DNA from: Charina bottae
Taxonomy: Eukaryota > Chordata > Lepidosauria > Squamata > Charinaidae
Direction: 5' to 3'
Assembly: GCA_023362775.1 (NCBI GenBank)
Contig: JALMGJ010000002.1
Location: 60,624,914 to 60,688,913 of the forward strand
DNA length: 64,000 nt
Below are positions 47,701 through 56,057 of this stretch, piece after piece. The notes under the pieces are model-generated. The model made no database searches. It saw nothing but the letters and a program-made list of their open reading frames with translations, and had not been told where the DNA came from. How positions within the stretch are numbered: position 1 is the stretch's first letter; every line of letters begins with the position of its first letter. A program made the translations under genes and the position numbers.

Positions 47701-48296
47701 TGCTCACATTCCTTCTTATCGAATATCTCTGCTACCGGGAGGTATTTCTCTGGAATTGTGCTTGTGAGTGTGCCACCCCCTTGGTCCTGCTCCCCCTCCT
47801 CAATTTCCATCCCCGTTGCCCCCAGCTCAATGCCGCTAGGTGTGCTCTCATTGTCCATCTCGTGATAAGTCCCATCCGTAAAGTCCAAATCTCCTGAGAC
47901 CCAATCCACCTTGGGGTTTCTTGCCCTCAACCATTTCAGTCCTAACACAATGGGTCGTGTTGCAATGGGAGCCACTAGGAACCGCAAAGTCTCTACATGA
48001 GTCCCCAAAGTCATTTGCAGTCCTTCAGTGTAGAACTCCACTGGCCCCCCCTTCAGTTCCGACCCGTCCAATTGGCAAAATGTGATGGGCGTTTTGAGCT
48101 TAAACAGGTCCAGTCCCATCTTTTCAGCTACGTTTGGGTGCATTAAGTTTCTAGAGCAACCTGAGTCTAGCATTGCAACCCCCACATACTTTTTCCTCCC
48201 ACCCAAAGTCCTCAACTGTACCTTTAGGTGCATTGTTGGGGTGTTGCGACTACTTCCTTTGCGCCCCTTTGTGGAGGTCTGTCCTGTGGCGCTCAT
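44781..48296 (-). CDS. gypsy pol: protease, RT, RNase H, integrase, chromodomain (1171 aa)
   Basis: Uninterrupted. Protease about residues 22-125 with catalytic DSG at 44-46 and IVLGL at 116-120. Reverse transcriptase about 200-430, with YRGLNAI at 274-280 and the catalytic Y-x-DD at 370-373. RNase H about 520-645, with acidic residues Asp531, Glu573, Asp600 and Asp643. Integrase zinc motif His751/His756, Cys786/Cys789, and catalytic core Asp819, Asp879, Glu915, the last two spaced 35 apart (D,D35E). A GPF-type motif (IGPFPI) at 1054-1059 and a chromodomain about 1116-1165 (LQYLVKWQHLPIGDKEWV) follow. The first in-frame ATG is at 48296-48294, overlapping the gag stop, but the frame is open from 48332, so expression by -1 frameshifting from gag is more likely than initiation here. 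All catalytic residues are present. Confidence 0.95.
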   Translation of the reverse strand: MSATGQTSTKGRKGSSRNTPTMHLKVQLRTLGGRKKYVGVAMLDSGCSRNLMHPNVAEKMGLDLFKLKTPITFCQLDGSELKGGPVEFYTEGLQMTLGTHVETLRFLVAPIATRPIVLGLKWLRARNPKVDWVSGDLDFTDGTYHEMDNESTPSGIELGATGMEIEEGEQDQGGGTLTSTIPEKYLPVAEIFDKKECEQEPPHRQSDATIDLIPGAPFPKPKMYAMTQKELQELRKFIDKNLARGFIEPANSPLAAPVLFRKKKDGSLRLCTDYRGLNAISVTSQYPLPLLKDMLAQLSKGKIFTKLDVREAYYRVRIREGDEWKTAFNCPLGSFQYRVLPFGIAGGPGIFMRFINEVLYEFLYKGVIVYLDDILIFSENLEEHMELVKRVLEKLLEAKLYVKLEKCEFHREQLDFLGYRISHEGIEMDPEKVKAVLGWQPPRTRRQLQAFLGFAGFYRQFIQNFAQIALPLTDLLKTKGKGANAKAPSPSTKLVWTQECQAAFDSLKEMFTKEPILKHPEADKPFVIHTDASISAVGAILLQEDDTGKLRPCAYISRKFNLTEKRWHIWEKEAFAVKHALSTWQHLLEGTAEPFQVWTDHKNLEALKSPRKLNPKHLRWAEFFSRFNFTLKYFPGGKNYLADALSRLPQHESKMEEVIESLISSQPVEAQSSAITDGRGEGNMAITRSTAKRAAESNPWTAELRAATVMDTWWGENKQNLVEKDGVGWKDNKAYVPEPLRQKVLTMHHDHKTAGHFGFVKTLHLIRRKFWWPSLRTDVKDYVRSCPVCAMAKRKIGKPTGKLQEVANPSQPWKQIAMDFIVDLPVSKKNTAIWVVTDLFSKQAHFIACKGIPNAQKLARLFIQHIYRAHGTPERIISDRGSTFTSKFWRAFLTLIGVAQGLSSAFHPCTDGASERLNATLEQYLRCYTNYQQNDWAELLPFAEVAYNNAVHQSTGFSPFKVATGQDFVTIPELAMSHNTELPQPLKADEWIEKLSSNWPVMVQTLKEAKASYKKYADRKRGEEWELRVGDKVYLSTKNLRTTQPSRKLAPKFIGPFPIIEVINPVAAKLQLPKALRKVHPVFHISLLKQHHSSQHWHPEPEEPPPPLLVEGEPHFEIDRILDSRRHKGQLQYLVKWQHLPIGDKEWVSAKHTRAPKLVKKFHKEFPDKPQ

Positions 48297-48320
48297 CAGA
48301 ACAGACCTGGCTCGTTTCCC
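48261..48320 (-). promoter_or_regulatory. -1 programmed ribosomal frameshift signal at gag-pol
   Basis: Sense order: slippery heptamer GGGAAAC (48320-48314) in the gag phase G-GGA-AAC; spacer GAGCC (48313-48309); stem arm AGGTCTGTTCTG (48308-48297); loop ATGAGCGCCA (48296-48287); stem arm CAGGACAGACCT (48286-48275), giving 12 pairs with one G-U; then a 9-nt linker and GGCGC (48265-48261), which can pair with GCGCC in the loop to make an H-type pseudoknot. Pol is in the -1 frame and open from 48332. The same heptamer drives frameshifting in PEG10, a domesticated Sushi-type gene. Function is inferred from layout. Confidence 0.88.
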
Positions 48321-49897
48321 GCCGTCTGGATTTCAAAGTCAGAGTCATCGCTGTCTTCTTCTAGGCCCGGATTCTGCCATGGGTTCACGGTTGTCGCAGC
48401 CGCTCCTTTTCCCTTGATGTGTGTTGTTTTGAGGGTACTTCTGTCAGCTGCCTTTTTCGCCGGAGGTTTTTCCTTAACGCTTGTTTTCCCCTGAGGGCAA
48501 GCACTAATTCGGTGTCCCTCCTTCCCGCAGCGGAAGCACAGTCCCTCTCTTGCCCGACGGTCCTTCTCCTCTTCCCAATTCCGCTGTTTCACGTTCGAGC
48601 GAGGCTGGTTAATGAAAGTCCCCTCGTTCCTCTGCCTGGATTGTACGTTTCTGATACTTTGTAACTGTAGTCTGTTACTCTCAATTTTCCCAGCTAATTG
48701 GATCCACCCCTCTAAAGTTTCAGGGTCATCTCTATCTAAAGCCTTTTCCAGTAAGTCCTGTTTTAGGCCATATTGAAAGTGTTCTATCTTTATCGATTCT
48801 GGCCAGTCCGGCAGATAGGATAATAATCTTTTAAAGTCCATAGCATATTCAGCTACTGTCCTAGTTCCCTGCCTTAAGTTCCGGAGTCGGGCCCTAGCTG
48901 AGACTTTGGTCAGCGTATCTTCAAACCGTTTCCGGAGGGCATACATGAACTCTTGGAAGTCCCTTAGTTCCCTAGCCCTCCTGTCATGAAGTGTTACCAG
49001 CCAGTCCCCTGCCTCACCTTCCAGAAAACTGGAGACGTATCTAATTTTGCTCTCTTCCGTTCGGAAGGTGTATTCGAATTCGCTCATGAACCCTTGTACG
49101 TGAGTCAAGAAGCATGCTAAATTCTTGGGGTTGCCGTTGAATTTCGTTTTTAGTTCACCCATTCCAAATGGTGTATGTGCCCCCCCTGGGGTCCTGAACT
49201 GGTTGTATGACGGGGTCCTGGGTGCTCTGTTGTAGGGGTAAAATTCCTCCTCTTCACTTTCGATGTCTCCCTTTCCCTCGGGTGGCCCCAGGTTCAGTTC
49301 CCGCCCTTTGGGTTTATCTACATTGTCCATTACTTTCCTAAAGGCAGCGCCCAATGAGTCCATTTTATTCATCAACATTCCTATATTTAACTGCACATTG
49401 GACACCTGTTCCTCCAACCTTACGATGCGCTGGGTTGGGGTGACCTTCTTCTGGTTTCCTTTTGCCCCTTTCTCCGCTAGCCCTTTGCCTACAGCTACGG
49501 ACCATCCCTCTAGCTCTGGTTCGGTGCTGCTTTTCTGAATAGGGGTATTGGTTACCTCGATATGCTTTTCTTTGCTCTGCGCTTTTCTGCTCTCCATCCT
49601 CTGGTTGCCTGCGGAGCTGGGTCCCGCTTCTTCGTAGGTTCCTGCCACCTCTGCCGGTTCCATTGCTTGCCGGTATCCTCTGCCCACTTGCAGCTTGGGG
49701 GCGCTGGTCGCTGCCGCCGCTTTTCCACCACATGAGATCCGCTGCCCGCCTGCCCGCCGCTGAGCTCGCCGCCTCTCCGCTGCTTGTGCCCGCCGGCCTC
49801 CGCTGCCGTCGTCGGGTTCCACTGCCGCTCCTCCGCCGCCGCTCAGCTGCCTGGGAAAGCCGGGGAAGCCGGACTCCGCCTCTGCCGCCGCTCCCAC
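48296..49897 (-). CDS. gypsy gag (533 codons from the first ATG; likely start 49663)
   Basis: Structural protein that forms the intracellular particle and packages the RNA. The first 78 codons from 49897 are Gly/Ala/Arg-rich and overlap the tandem-repeat leader; an internal ATG at 49663 (MEPAEVAGTYEEAG) begins ordinary protein and is the likelier start. A coiled region (RIVRLEEQVSNVQLN) at about 160-180 precedes the gag core (KFNGNPKNLACFLTHVQGF, then GDWLVTLHDRR and ALRKRFEDT), of the retrotransposon gag/PEG10 type. A CCHC zinc knuckle, CFRCGKEGHRISAC, is at 454-467. The stop TGA (48298-48296) follows a GGGAAAC frameshift heptamer by 15 bases and overlaps the pol ATG. Confidence 0.92.
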   Translation of the reverse strand: MGAAAEAESGFPGFPRQLSGGGGAAVEPDDGSGGRRAQAAERRRAQRRAGGQRISCGGKAAAATSAPKLQVGRGYRQAMEPAEVAGTYEEAGPSSAGNQRMESRKAQSKEKHIEVTNTPIQKSSTEPELEGWSVAVGKGLAEKGAKGNQKKVTPTQRIVRLEEQVSNVQLNIGMLMNKMDSLGAAFRKVMDNVDKPKGRELNLGPPEGKGDIESEEEEFYPYNRAPRTPSYNQFRTPGGAHTPFGMGELKTKFNGNPKNLACFLTHVQGFMSEFEYTFRTEESKIRYVSSFLEGEAGDWLVTLHDRRARELRDFQEFMYALRKRFEDTLTKVSARARLRNLRQGTRTVAEYAMDFKRLLSYLPDWPESIKIEHFQYGLKQDLLEKALDRDDPETLEGWIQLAGKIESNRLQLQSIRNVQSRQRNEGTFINQPRSNVKQRNWEEEKDRRAREGLCFRCGKEGHRISACPQGKTSVKEKPPAKKAADRSTLKTTHIKGKGAAATTVNPWQNPGLEEDSDDSDFEIQTAGNEPGLF

Positions 49898-50245
49898 CGC
49901 TCAGCCGAGGGACCGCCGCCGCGCGCTGCCGCTGCTCCTCTGCTGGGAAATCCGGTTCCTGCTTCTGCCGCTGCTCCCGCCGCTCAGCTGAGGGATCGCC
50001 GCCTCTCAGCTGTTTGGCGCGCTGCTGCTGCTCCTCTGCTGGGAAATCCGGTTCCTGCTTCTGCCGCTGCTCCCACCGCTCAGCTGAGGGATCGCCGCCT
50101 CTCAGCTGTTTGGCGCGCTGCTGCTGCTCCGCCGCTGGGGAAATCCGGTTCCTGCCTCTGCCGCCGCTCCTGCCGCTCAGCTGAGGGATCGCCGCCTCTC
50201 AGCTGATTCGCGCGCCGGCCTCTGCTGCTGCTGGGAAAGCCGGTT
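49830..50245 (-). repeat. 97-bp tandem repeats in the gypsy leader
   Basis: GGTTCCTGCTTCTGCCGC recurs at 49954, 50050 and (as GGTTCCTGCCTCTGCCGC) 50147, a 96-97 bp period, with further degenerate units at both sides, for example CTGGGAAAGCCGGTTCC near 50230. It is GC-rich (CCGCCGCTCAGCTGAGGGAT core) and lies between the LTR and the likely gag start. Confidence 0.9.
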
Positions 50246-50499
50246 CCTCGCTCACCTGGTCCCAGCCGATTAGCGCTCCGGTTTCTGCCGCTGCTGGGGA
50301 AAGCCGCCTCCTGCTTCTTCGCTGCTGCCAGGGATCCCCGCCTCTCAGCTGTTTGCGCTGCCGGGGAAGCCGGTTCCTCGCTCGTCTCGCCTGGTCTCCT
50401 TCCGAAAAATTTTCCCCCAGGTCTCTGCCCAGTGGGTGTAGAAGCCGGTCTCGACCGTGAGCTGTTGGTTTCGCTCCCGGGAAAACCGGTTGGTTTTTT

Positions 50500-50513
50500 C
50501 ATTCCAGTCTTTA
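50500..50513 (-). other. primer-binding site, self-priming type
   Basis: Sense TAAAGACTGGAATG directly follows the 5' LTR. Thirteen bases are complementary to the LTR segment CATTCCAGTCTTT (sense, 50635-50623), placed about 26 bases after a TATA-like box, i.e. at the expected RNA 5' end. This is the arrangement of self-primed Tf1/Sushi elements; no tRNA CCA complement (TGG at position 1) is present. Confidence 0.85.
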
Positions 50514-50851
50514 TGTAAGGCACTCCATCCGATATCTGTAATCTCCCTACTCTAGAGTAACTCACAGACGCATGAGTTCTTAGAAGGATAGTTTATTACA
50601 GGATACAGAAGCTAGCACGAACAAAGACTGGAATGGCGATTCTGGGAACAAGCAGCATATTTAAACCTTTCCCTCCCCCAGGGTCCTTTGCTGCTGACAC
50701 GTGCGGTCAGGTCTACCTGGTTGCTCCGGCAACCGCCTCCCAGATGTGTATTCCCGTGCGTCAGGTGGATGTCAGCTTCGCACCACTTCCAGTCTTCTGA
50801 GGAGCCCTTTGTCTGCCTGCCCTTTTGGCAGAGATCGGATGATCTCTGACA
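50514..50851 (-). repeat. 5' LTR of the gypsy chromovirus
   Basis: 338 bp. In sense orientation it starts TGTCAGAGATCATCCGATCTC and ends CCTTACA. The TATA-like box is at 50656-50665 and the predicted RNA start is near 50635. Differs from the other LTR by two small indels and about two substitutions. Confidence 0.95.
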
Positions 50852-52334
50852 ATCGGGACACGTTAGTGTGTCGGCTGCAGTGTCTGGGTGTGTCGCGGCT
50901 GCTGCTGCCACCGAGCCCTGCCAGGATTCCGCACAGGTCCTAGTGCCTGCCTTGTGCCTGGCTGCCTCCAAACCTGCTGTGATTCCGCGCAGGTCCTAGT
51001 GCCTGCCTTGTGCCCTGCTGTAAGAGTGTGTCGCGAAATGATGCATGTCTAAAAAGTGTGTCACCAACATGAAAAGTTTGGAAAGCTCTGCCTTACAGAA
51101 TGCTCACCAATACTTTCAAAATAAGGAACAGAATTGTAGAAGCTCTACAATACATTCAAGTCTTATATTTAACCCCTGGCCTTTCCAGGCTTGACTAGGA
51201 AAGATTCCTGTCTGAAAAGCTGAAGAACTATATGGACAAGTATCTGATTTGTTACCAAGCAGCTTTCCCTGTTGCTTTTTTAGAACATTCCTTTCCCTGA
51301 CAAATAATATAAAGTTCTCAAATACACAAAATACAGGTGGTGTTGCCTACTCCATTTTTGTAAATCCAACTAGAGAGGAACAGATAAAAGACACTGCTTT
51401 CTATGAAGTCAGAGATTCATCTAGCTAGCCTAGTAACCCTGTTACTAGAGATTTTTCTGGAGGAGAAAAGAATTGGAATCATCTGCATGCAAACCATTTG
51501 CATGACTTATGAACTATAATTCCTTTCCCAAATTCCAAAGCATTGTGACTCTCTAAGCAGGGGTTCAAAAAATGAATCTAGGACCCCTTATATCCAAAGT
51601 AAGAATCACCAGGCCTTGTATTGAAGAACCCAGCAGAATTTTTTTCAAACACACACTTCCCATCATCTAATGGACCCCTTTCAAACACACACTTCCCAGC
51701 ACCACCACCACCAGCCTTTATAAAGAATTATGAGCTATCTAAAATAAGTCCTTGGGAGTATAGGCCATCCAGGAAGTCATGTCAATCCCAGGGACTGGAT
51801 GTGATTACTTAATGATAAGATAAAGGCAGTGATCCACATTAGATGTGCTCTTATTCCTTCATGATTACATTTCAGGGCTGAAATTCAGCATTAAAAATAC
51901 ACTCTGCTACTCAATGTAGTTCTTGGCATACTCTTGTCTTATTCGGTTCTTTGCATTTTCTAACTGATTTATGGTTTATTAAAGGCCACCCAATCTTGGA
52001 GGAAAATGCTTGCATAATTGCCAATACATTTTATCATGCATTTCAAATGTACAAAATTGTTGTTGGCATCAATATCACTAACTGACATTCTTGAAAACAG
52101 CTACATCACTAAACACTACAAGGAACCCTCTGTTATTGCTAAGTTATTAGGACAGTATCAAGCTTCCCTTAAAATGTTAGTGTTTTTTACTTCCATGACT
52201 TTTCACATAAGTATCTTGCTCTTCCATTAAGTAAATTAAAAAGTTACATGTTAAAAAGAACAACGGATTGTAAGTGGTAAAACAGGAGAGGAATGGAGGT
52301 GGAAAGGTTCACAAAATGTAGCATTTGAAACATA

Positions 52335-53509
52335 CCGTATTTTCCGACGTATAAGACGACTGGGCGTATAAGACGACCCCCAACTTTTCCAGTTAAAATA
52401 TAGAGTTTGGGATATACTCGCCGTATAAGACTACCCCTCTTCCAATGCACTGGGGAAAAAAAGCTTTCCCAATGCATTGGGAAGCGGAGTAGAAAGTAAA
52501 AAACTGCAGGGAGAAAACAGGGAAGCGGAGTAGAAAGCGAATAGTAATGCGAAGCGTGGCAGCGCGGGGTATGTGTGTGAAGGAGAATATTGGGGGGAGG
52601 GGGGAGAAAGCTTTAATTACCTGGGCAAGGCAGAGGGGTGAAGAATACATTTCCAAGCTTTAGCGGAACAAACCATGAAGGAGGAGGAGGAGGAGGGTAA
52701 TGGGGGGAAGTTTGAAAAAGCAGATCCAAGCGCAAAAGTTACTGAGTCATTTCAGCGGTGGCTGGAACAGTTTTATTGACTCCAGCCTCCCTCCCTCCCT
52801 CTCGCTCTCTTTCTCTGGCGATGGATCAGTGCGGGGGGGGGGGTCGGGAGGGAAGGGAGGAAACGGCAAGGGAGGGAGGGAGCGTAGGGTGGGACCAGAG
52901 GGGGGAGCGTTCAAGAGGAGCGGATTTAAAAGAGTGGGGGGGTGGCTTTAAAAATAAATCAGGGGCGTGAATCGCATCACCGCCGGAAGAATTAACACAC
53001 GGGCATCTGTATACAAAGCCCCCCTGCTCTTTTAAATCCACTTCTCTTGAACGCTCCCTCCCTTGCCTTCTCCTCCCTTCCCTCCCCCCGTACTGATCCA
53101 TTGCCAGGGAAAGAGAGTGAGAGAGGGAGGGAGGCCAGAGTAAAAAAAACTGTTCCAGCTGCCACCGAAATGACTCACTAACTTTTGTGCTTGTATCTGC
53201 TTTTTCAAACCTGCCCCCATCATCACCACCACCCTCTTCCTCCTCCTCCTTCACGGTTTGTTCTGCTAAAGCTTGGAGATGTATTCTGGGGGGGGGGAGG
53301 GCCCGGGTGGAAAATCTCCACGCCGATCAGCTGTGCGGCGGGGATCAGCTGTGCGGTGGGGAAGTGAAGTTGAACCCCTGCGGTGCGCCATCAGCGCTTC
53401 CGGTTTCAGCACCCGCCCTATAAGACGACACCCAGCGTATAAGACGACCCCCGACTTTTGAGAAGATTTTCCTGGGTTAAAAAGTCGTCTTATACGCCGG
53501 AAAATACGG
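52335..53509. mobile_element. fold-back DNA element with long inverted repeats (1175 bp)
   Basis: Outer inverted ends CCGTATTTTCCGACGTATAA and (reverse of right end) CCGTATTTTCCGGCGTATAA, with several GTATAAGACGAC sub-repeats inside each, flanked by TA on both sides. A second, inner inverted repeat joins roughly 52640-52945 to 53018-53285: GTTTGAAAAAGCAGATCC, CTGGCGATGGATCAGT and AAAGAGTGGGGG have matching antisense copies in the right half. Short frames inside are low-complexity. Superfamily is undecided; TA flanks would fit Tc1/mariner-like or a TA-targeting element. Confidence 0.85.
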
Positions 53510-54823
53510 TACCTTGCACAAACGTATGGAAGACAAATTAAACTGGTGTGATGATACTAAGCATGTTTCTCTTACACTGAGACCTGTCTATCTCCCACCT
53601 GTCCCATTCATCTTCTCCAGACTTCTCTAAATTCCTTGGCTATTTGAAGTCAGGCAAGCAGCAACAAAGAAGAGGGCCTTTTTACTAAAGTACCTGCTCT
53701 GTGGAAGACACCCTGGTTGAGAGTTTTCCAAGCCACAAGATAATTTTAGGTATTTTGCAACATTTGATTCTTCCAGTAGGCCTGCAAACATATTTCATTT
53801 TCCATTACTAATCTGTTAATATATCTCACCCACATGTTCACTTTGCTTTAGGGGATTTTATAAGTTGTTACTACTATTTATCTCAAGGTGTTTTTTTTCC
53901 CCTTCTTTTATGGTGTTGGTACTTTCCCACACTTGTTAAATATGTTAAGTAGATTTCATTTCATTGTACAGTATGTACATTTTATTGCTGAGAGCTATTT
54001 TGATTTGTTTTATAAAAGCAGGATATAATATAACTGAATGGTAGAACTAGAATAATTAAGGGCTATAAAATTCATCTGTTGAACAAGTTTGGATAATATA
54101 TTATACAGCAGGTAAATTGCAGACTTTGACTGGAAACTCCATGCTTAAAACTTTATGGCAGAAGTTATGGGTGCTACCAGACAAATCACTAGACTATCTA
54201 CAATCCAAAGTAGGTTGTAATCCTGGAGAGAATAGAGCTAGCAAGGATAACAGGCTTGTCTAGCAGCTAAATATTTAATAAAGTGAACAAGGTGACCAAA
54301 TCAGCAAATACAAAGCCAACAATGATTTTCAATACAGAGAGCTCTCAAGGATGAGGGAACAGAGAACAGAGTATGCTATACAATGCACTGGAAGAGAACA
54401 AAAACTAACATACTGCTGTAAATATTAGGATTATAAGCATTGCATATTCCCTTCTTTGATTAATCCAGACTCTGTGTTTTAAGACTTTTATTATTTTAAA
54501 GTTACAGTGGTGCTTTCATATTGAAAATTCAAACGGGTTCACAAATGTTTAAGTGTCCCTGTATTTGAAGGCCAGGCTTTATAATCTAAGCATATGTTTG
54601 CATTGACAGAAATCACTGGTGGACAGACAATTATAAATATGAAATGTGAATTTTTCCCACCTGATTGCAACAATAAGTCAGGGCCTGAAACTGTTTGCTC
54701 TAATCCTATACCGTCAGTCTTGGAGCTGAAGGCCATGACCACATTATGCTTTCAGATGAGTACCTAAAACATCTGACATAAAATTGCAAACCCAGCAAAT
54801 GTGTTTGCAACTAGTTGTTAGAC

Positions 54824-55191
54824 CAGGGCTTTCCAAAGTTTTCCCGCGGCGACACACCAACTGCCGTTGGTGTGTCGCCGCGGGAAAACCCGGATGTGCC
54901 ACCGTTGCGGCAGCGCACAAAAACCCGGAAGCGCTGCTGCCGCTTTCGGTTTTTGTGCGCCACCGTTGGTGTGTCGCCGCGGGAAAACCCGGATGTGCCA
55001 CCGTTGCGGCAGCGCGCAAAAACCCGGAAGCGCTGCTGCCGCTTTCGGTTTTTGTGCGCCACCGTTGGTGTGTCGCCGCGGGAAAACCCGGAAGCGCTGA
55101 TGATGATCAGCGCTTCCGGGTTGTGTGGCGACACACCAGACTGTGTGTGGCGACACATTTTGTGTCACAACACACAGTTTGGAAAGCTCTG
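54824..55191. mobile_element. hAT MITE family A, copy 4 (368 bp), internally expanded
   Basis: Left end CAGGGCTTTCCAAAG, right end GTTTGGAAAGCTCTG. Perfect TGTTAGAC at 54816-54823 and 55192-55199. A 99-bp unit starting CCGTTGGTGTGTCGCCGCGG occurs at 54864, 54963 and (start of a third) 55062. The 18918-19186 copy has a single diverged unit, so this copy has expanded by tandem duplication. Confidence 0.94.
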
Positions 55192-55249
55192 TGTTAGACA
55201 GACAGGTTCCTCTGCACTCCCAAAGAATTCTCTAATCCAGGTTTGCTCC

Positions 55250-56057
55250 TGTAGTGGCAACCTGCGGAAGACCTTTGTATTTTGAGGAGTTAGGTGGCAT
55301 GTTTTGATTTTCCTTCCTCACACCTAAGAGATTAGAGTTTATTTTGAGTTATGCTGATGTTTAACTGGCTTGTTTTTATTTCTGCTTGGCATGGGAGGGG
55401 GAAGAGAAGAAGAATATGTCCACTCCTCCAACAGCCCTCCAGAACATAACTTTGTTGGAAGTGGGGGGAGAGAAAACACCCAGCTTGTTAAGTTTAAGCA
55501 TAAGTTCACTCCTCCAGCCTCCCCTCTAGCGGCTTGGAATGGGGGGGTATAATAAGAAACTGTTTATGCTTAGGCACTGGTTTATCTGATGGCTTCCCAG
55601 GCTCTGGGAATGATGTCATGGACAGGTGCCAGGCCCCAGTAAGAATCCCAGTCAAGGTCAGTCTGGGCTTGGTCACGGGTTTTGGGAGCCAGGCTTTGAT
55701 AAAAACCTTGGGATTGTCTTTTGAGTTTGGGCAACTTTGATACAGGCTCAGGACGCTGGGTGCTGTGGGACTCAACAGCCATTCCTTTTGGGGTTATTCT
55801 CTGCTATCTTAGCCAAGTTCCTGGTAGCAACAAGAGAATAAAGGTATCACCTTGTTTGGTATGTATGTATTTCTTTCTGTATGCTATGCTTGTAATGCTT
55901 TGTGTAATCTTTGTAAACTGTGTTTCTGTTTGACTTTGTTTGCTTAAGTTTATAATAAAGCTTTAAGTTTCTTTATCCACTGGTGTGTTATTATCTCTGG
56001 ATCTAAAAGAACAAATTGTTCGGGCCCCTGATCAAGGCTTGGACTCTTGGCAACACA
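55250..56057 (+). mobile_element. solo LTR candidate (808 bp)
   Basis: Starts TGTAGTGGCAACC and ends TTGGCAACACA, i.e. TG...CA with short inverted similarity, and is flanked by GCTCC at 55245-55249 and 56058-56062. It has TATAATAAG near 55548 and AATAAA signals near 55840 and 55960, an LTR-like order. No internal retroviral genes, so recombination to a solo LTR is inferred. Family unknown. Confidence 0.6.

Larger units (their letters stand above)
44412..50851 (-). mobile_element. structurally complete Ty3/gypsy chromovirus (Sushi-type candidate), 6.44 kb
   Basis: Minus-strand element with near-identical LTRs (339 and 338 bp), a 5-bp TSD, PBS, long leader, intact gag and pol in a -1 frame relation, and a purine-rich tract. 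The presence of a chromodomain at the pol C-terminus and of self-priming and -1 frameshift signals resembles vertebrate Sushi-type chromoviruses (the group from which mammalian PEG10 and RTL genes descend). Only a handful of differences between LTRs and no stop in either frame suggest a recent, perhaps still active, copy. It interrupts a hAT MITE. Confidence 0.95.
44387..51090. mobile_element. hAT MITE family A, copy 3, split by the gypsy insert
   Basis: Perfect CCTTACAG at 44379-44386 and 51091-51098. The left remnant is CATAGCTTTCCAAACTGTGT (44387-44406); the right remnant 50857-51090 continues with GGACACGTTAGTGTGTCGGC exactly as copy 2 does at 36079-36098, and ends GTTTGGAAAGCTCTG. Removing the gypsy element and one ATCGG restores a MITE of about 260 bp like copy 2. 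Confidence 0.94.

Noticed and set aside
49663..50565. Long plus- and minus-strand frames over the chromovirus leader
   Set aside because: GC-rich tandem repeats keep all frames open; sequence is low complexity (Arg/Ser/Ala/Pro) with no recognisable domain.
52700..53254. Gly-rich plus and minus frames
   Set aside because: Inverted arms of the fold-back element, low complexity.
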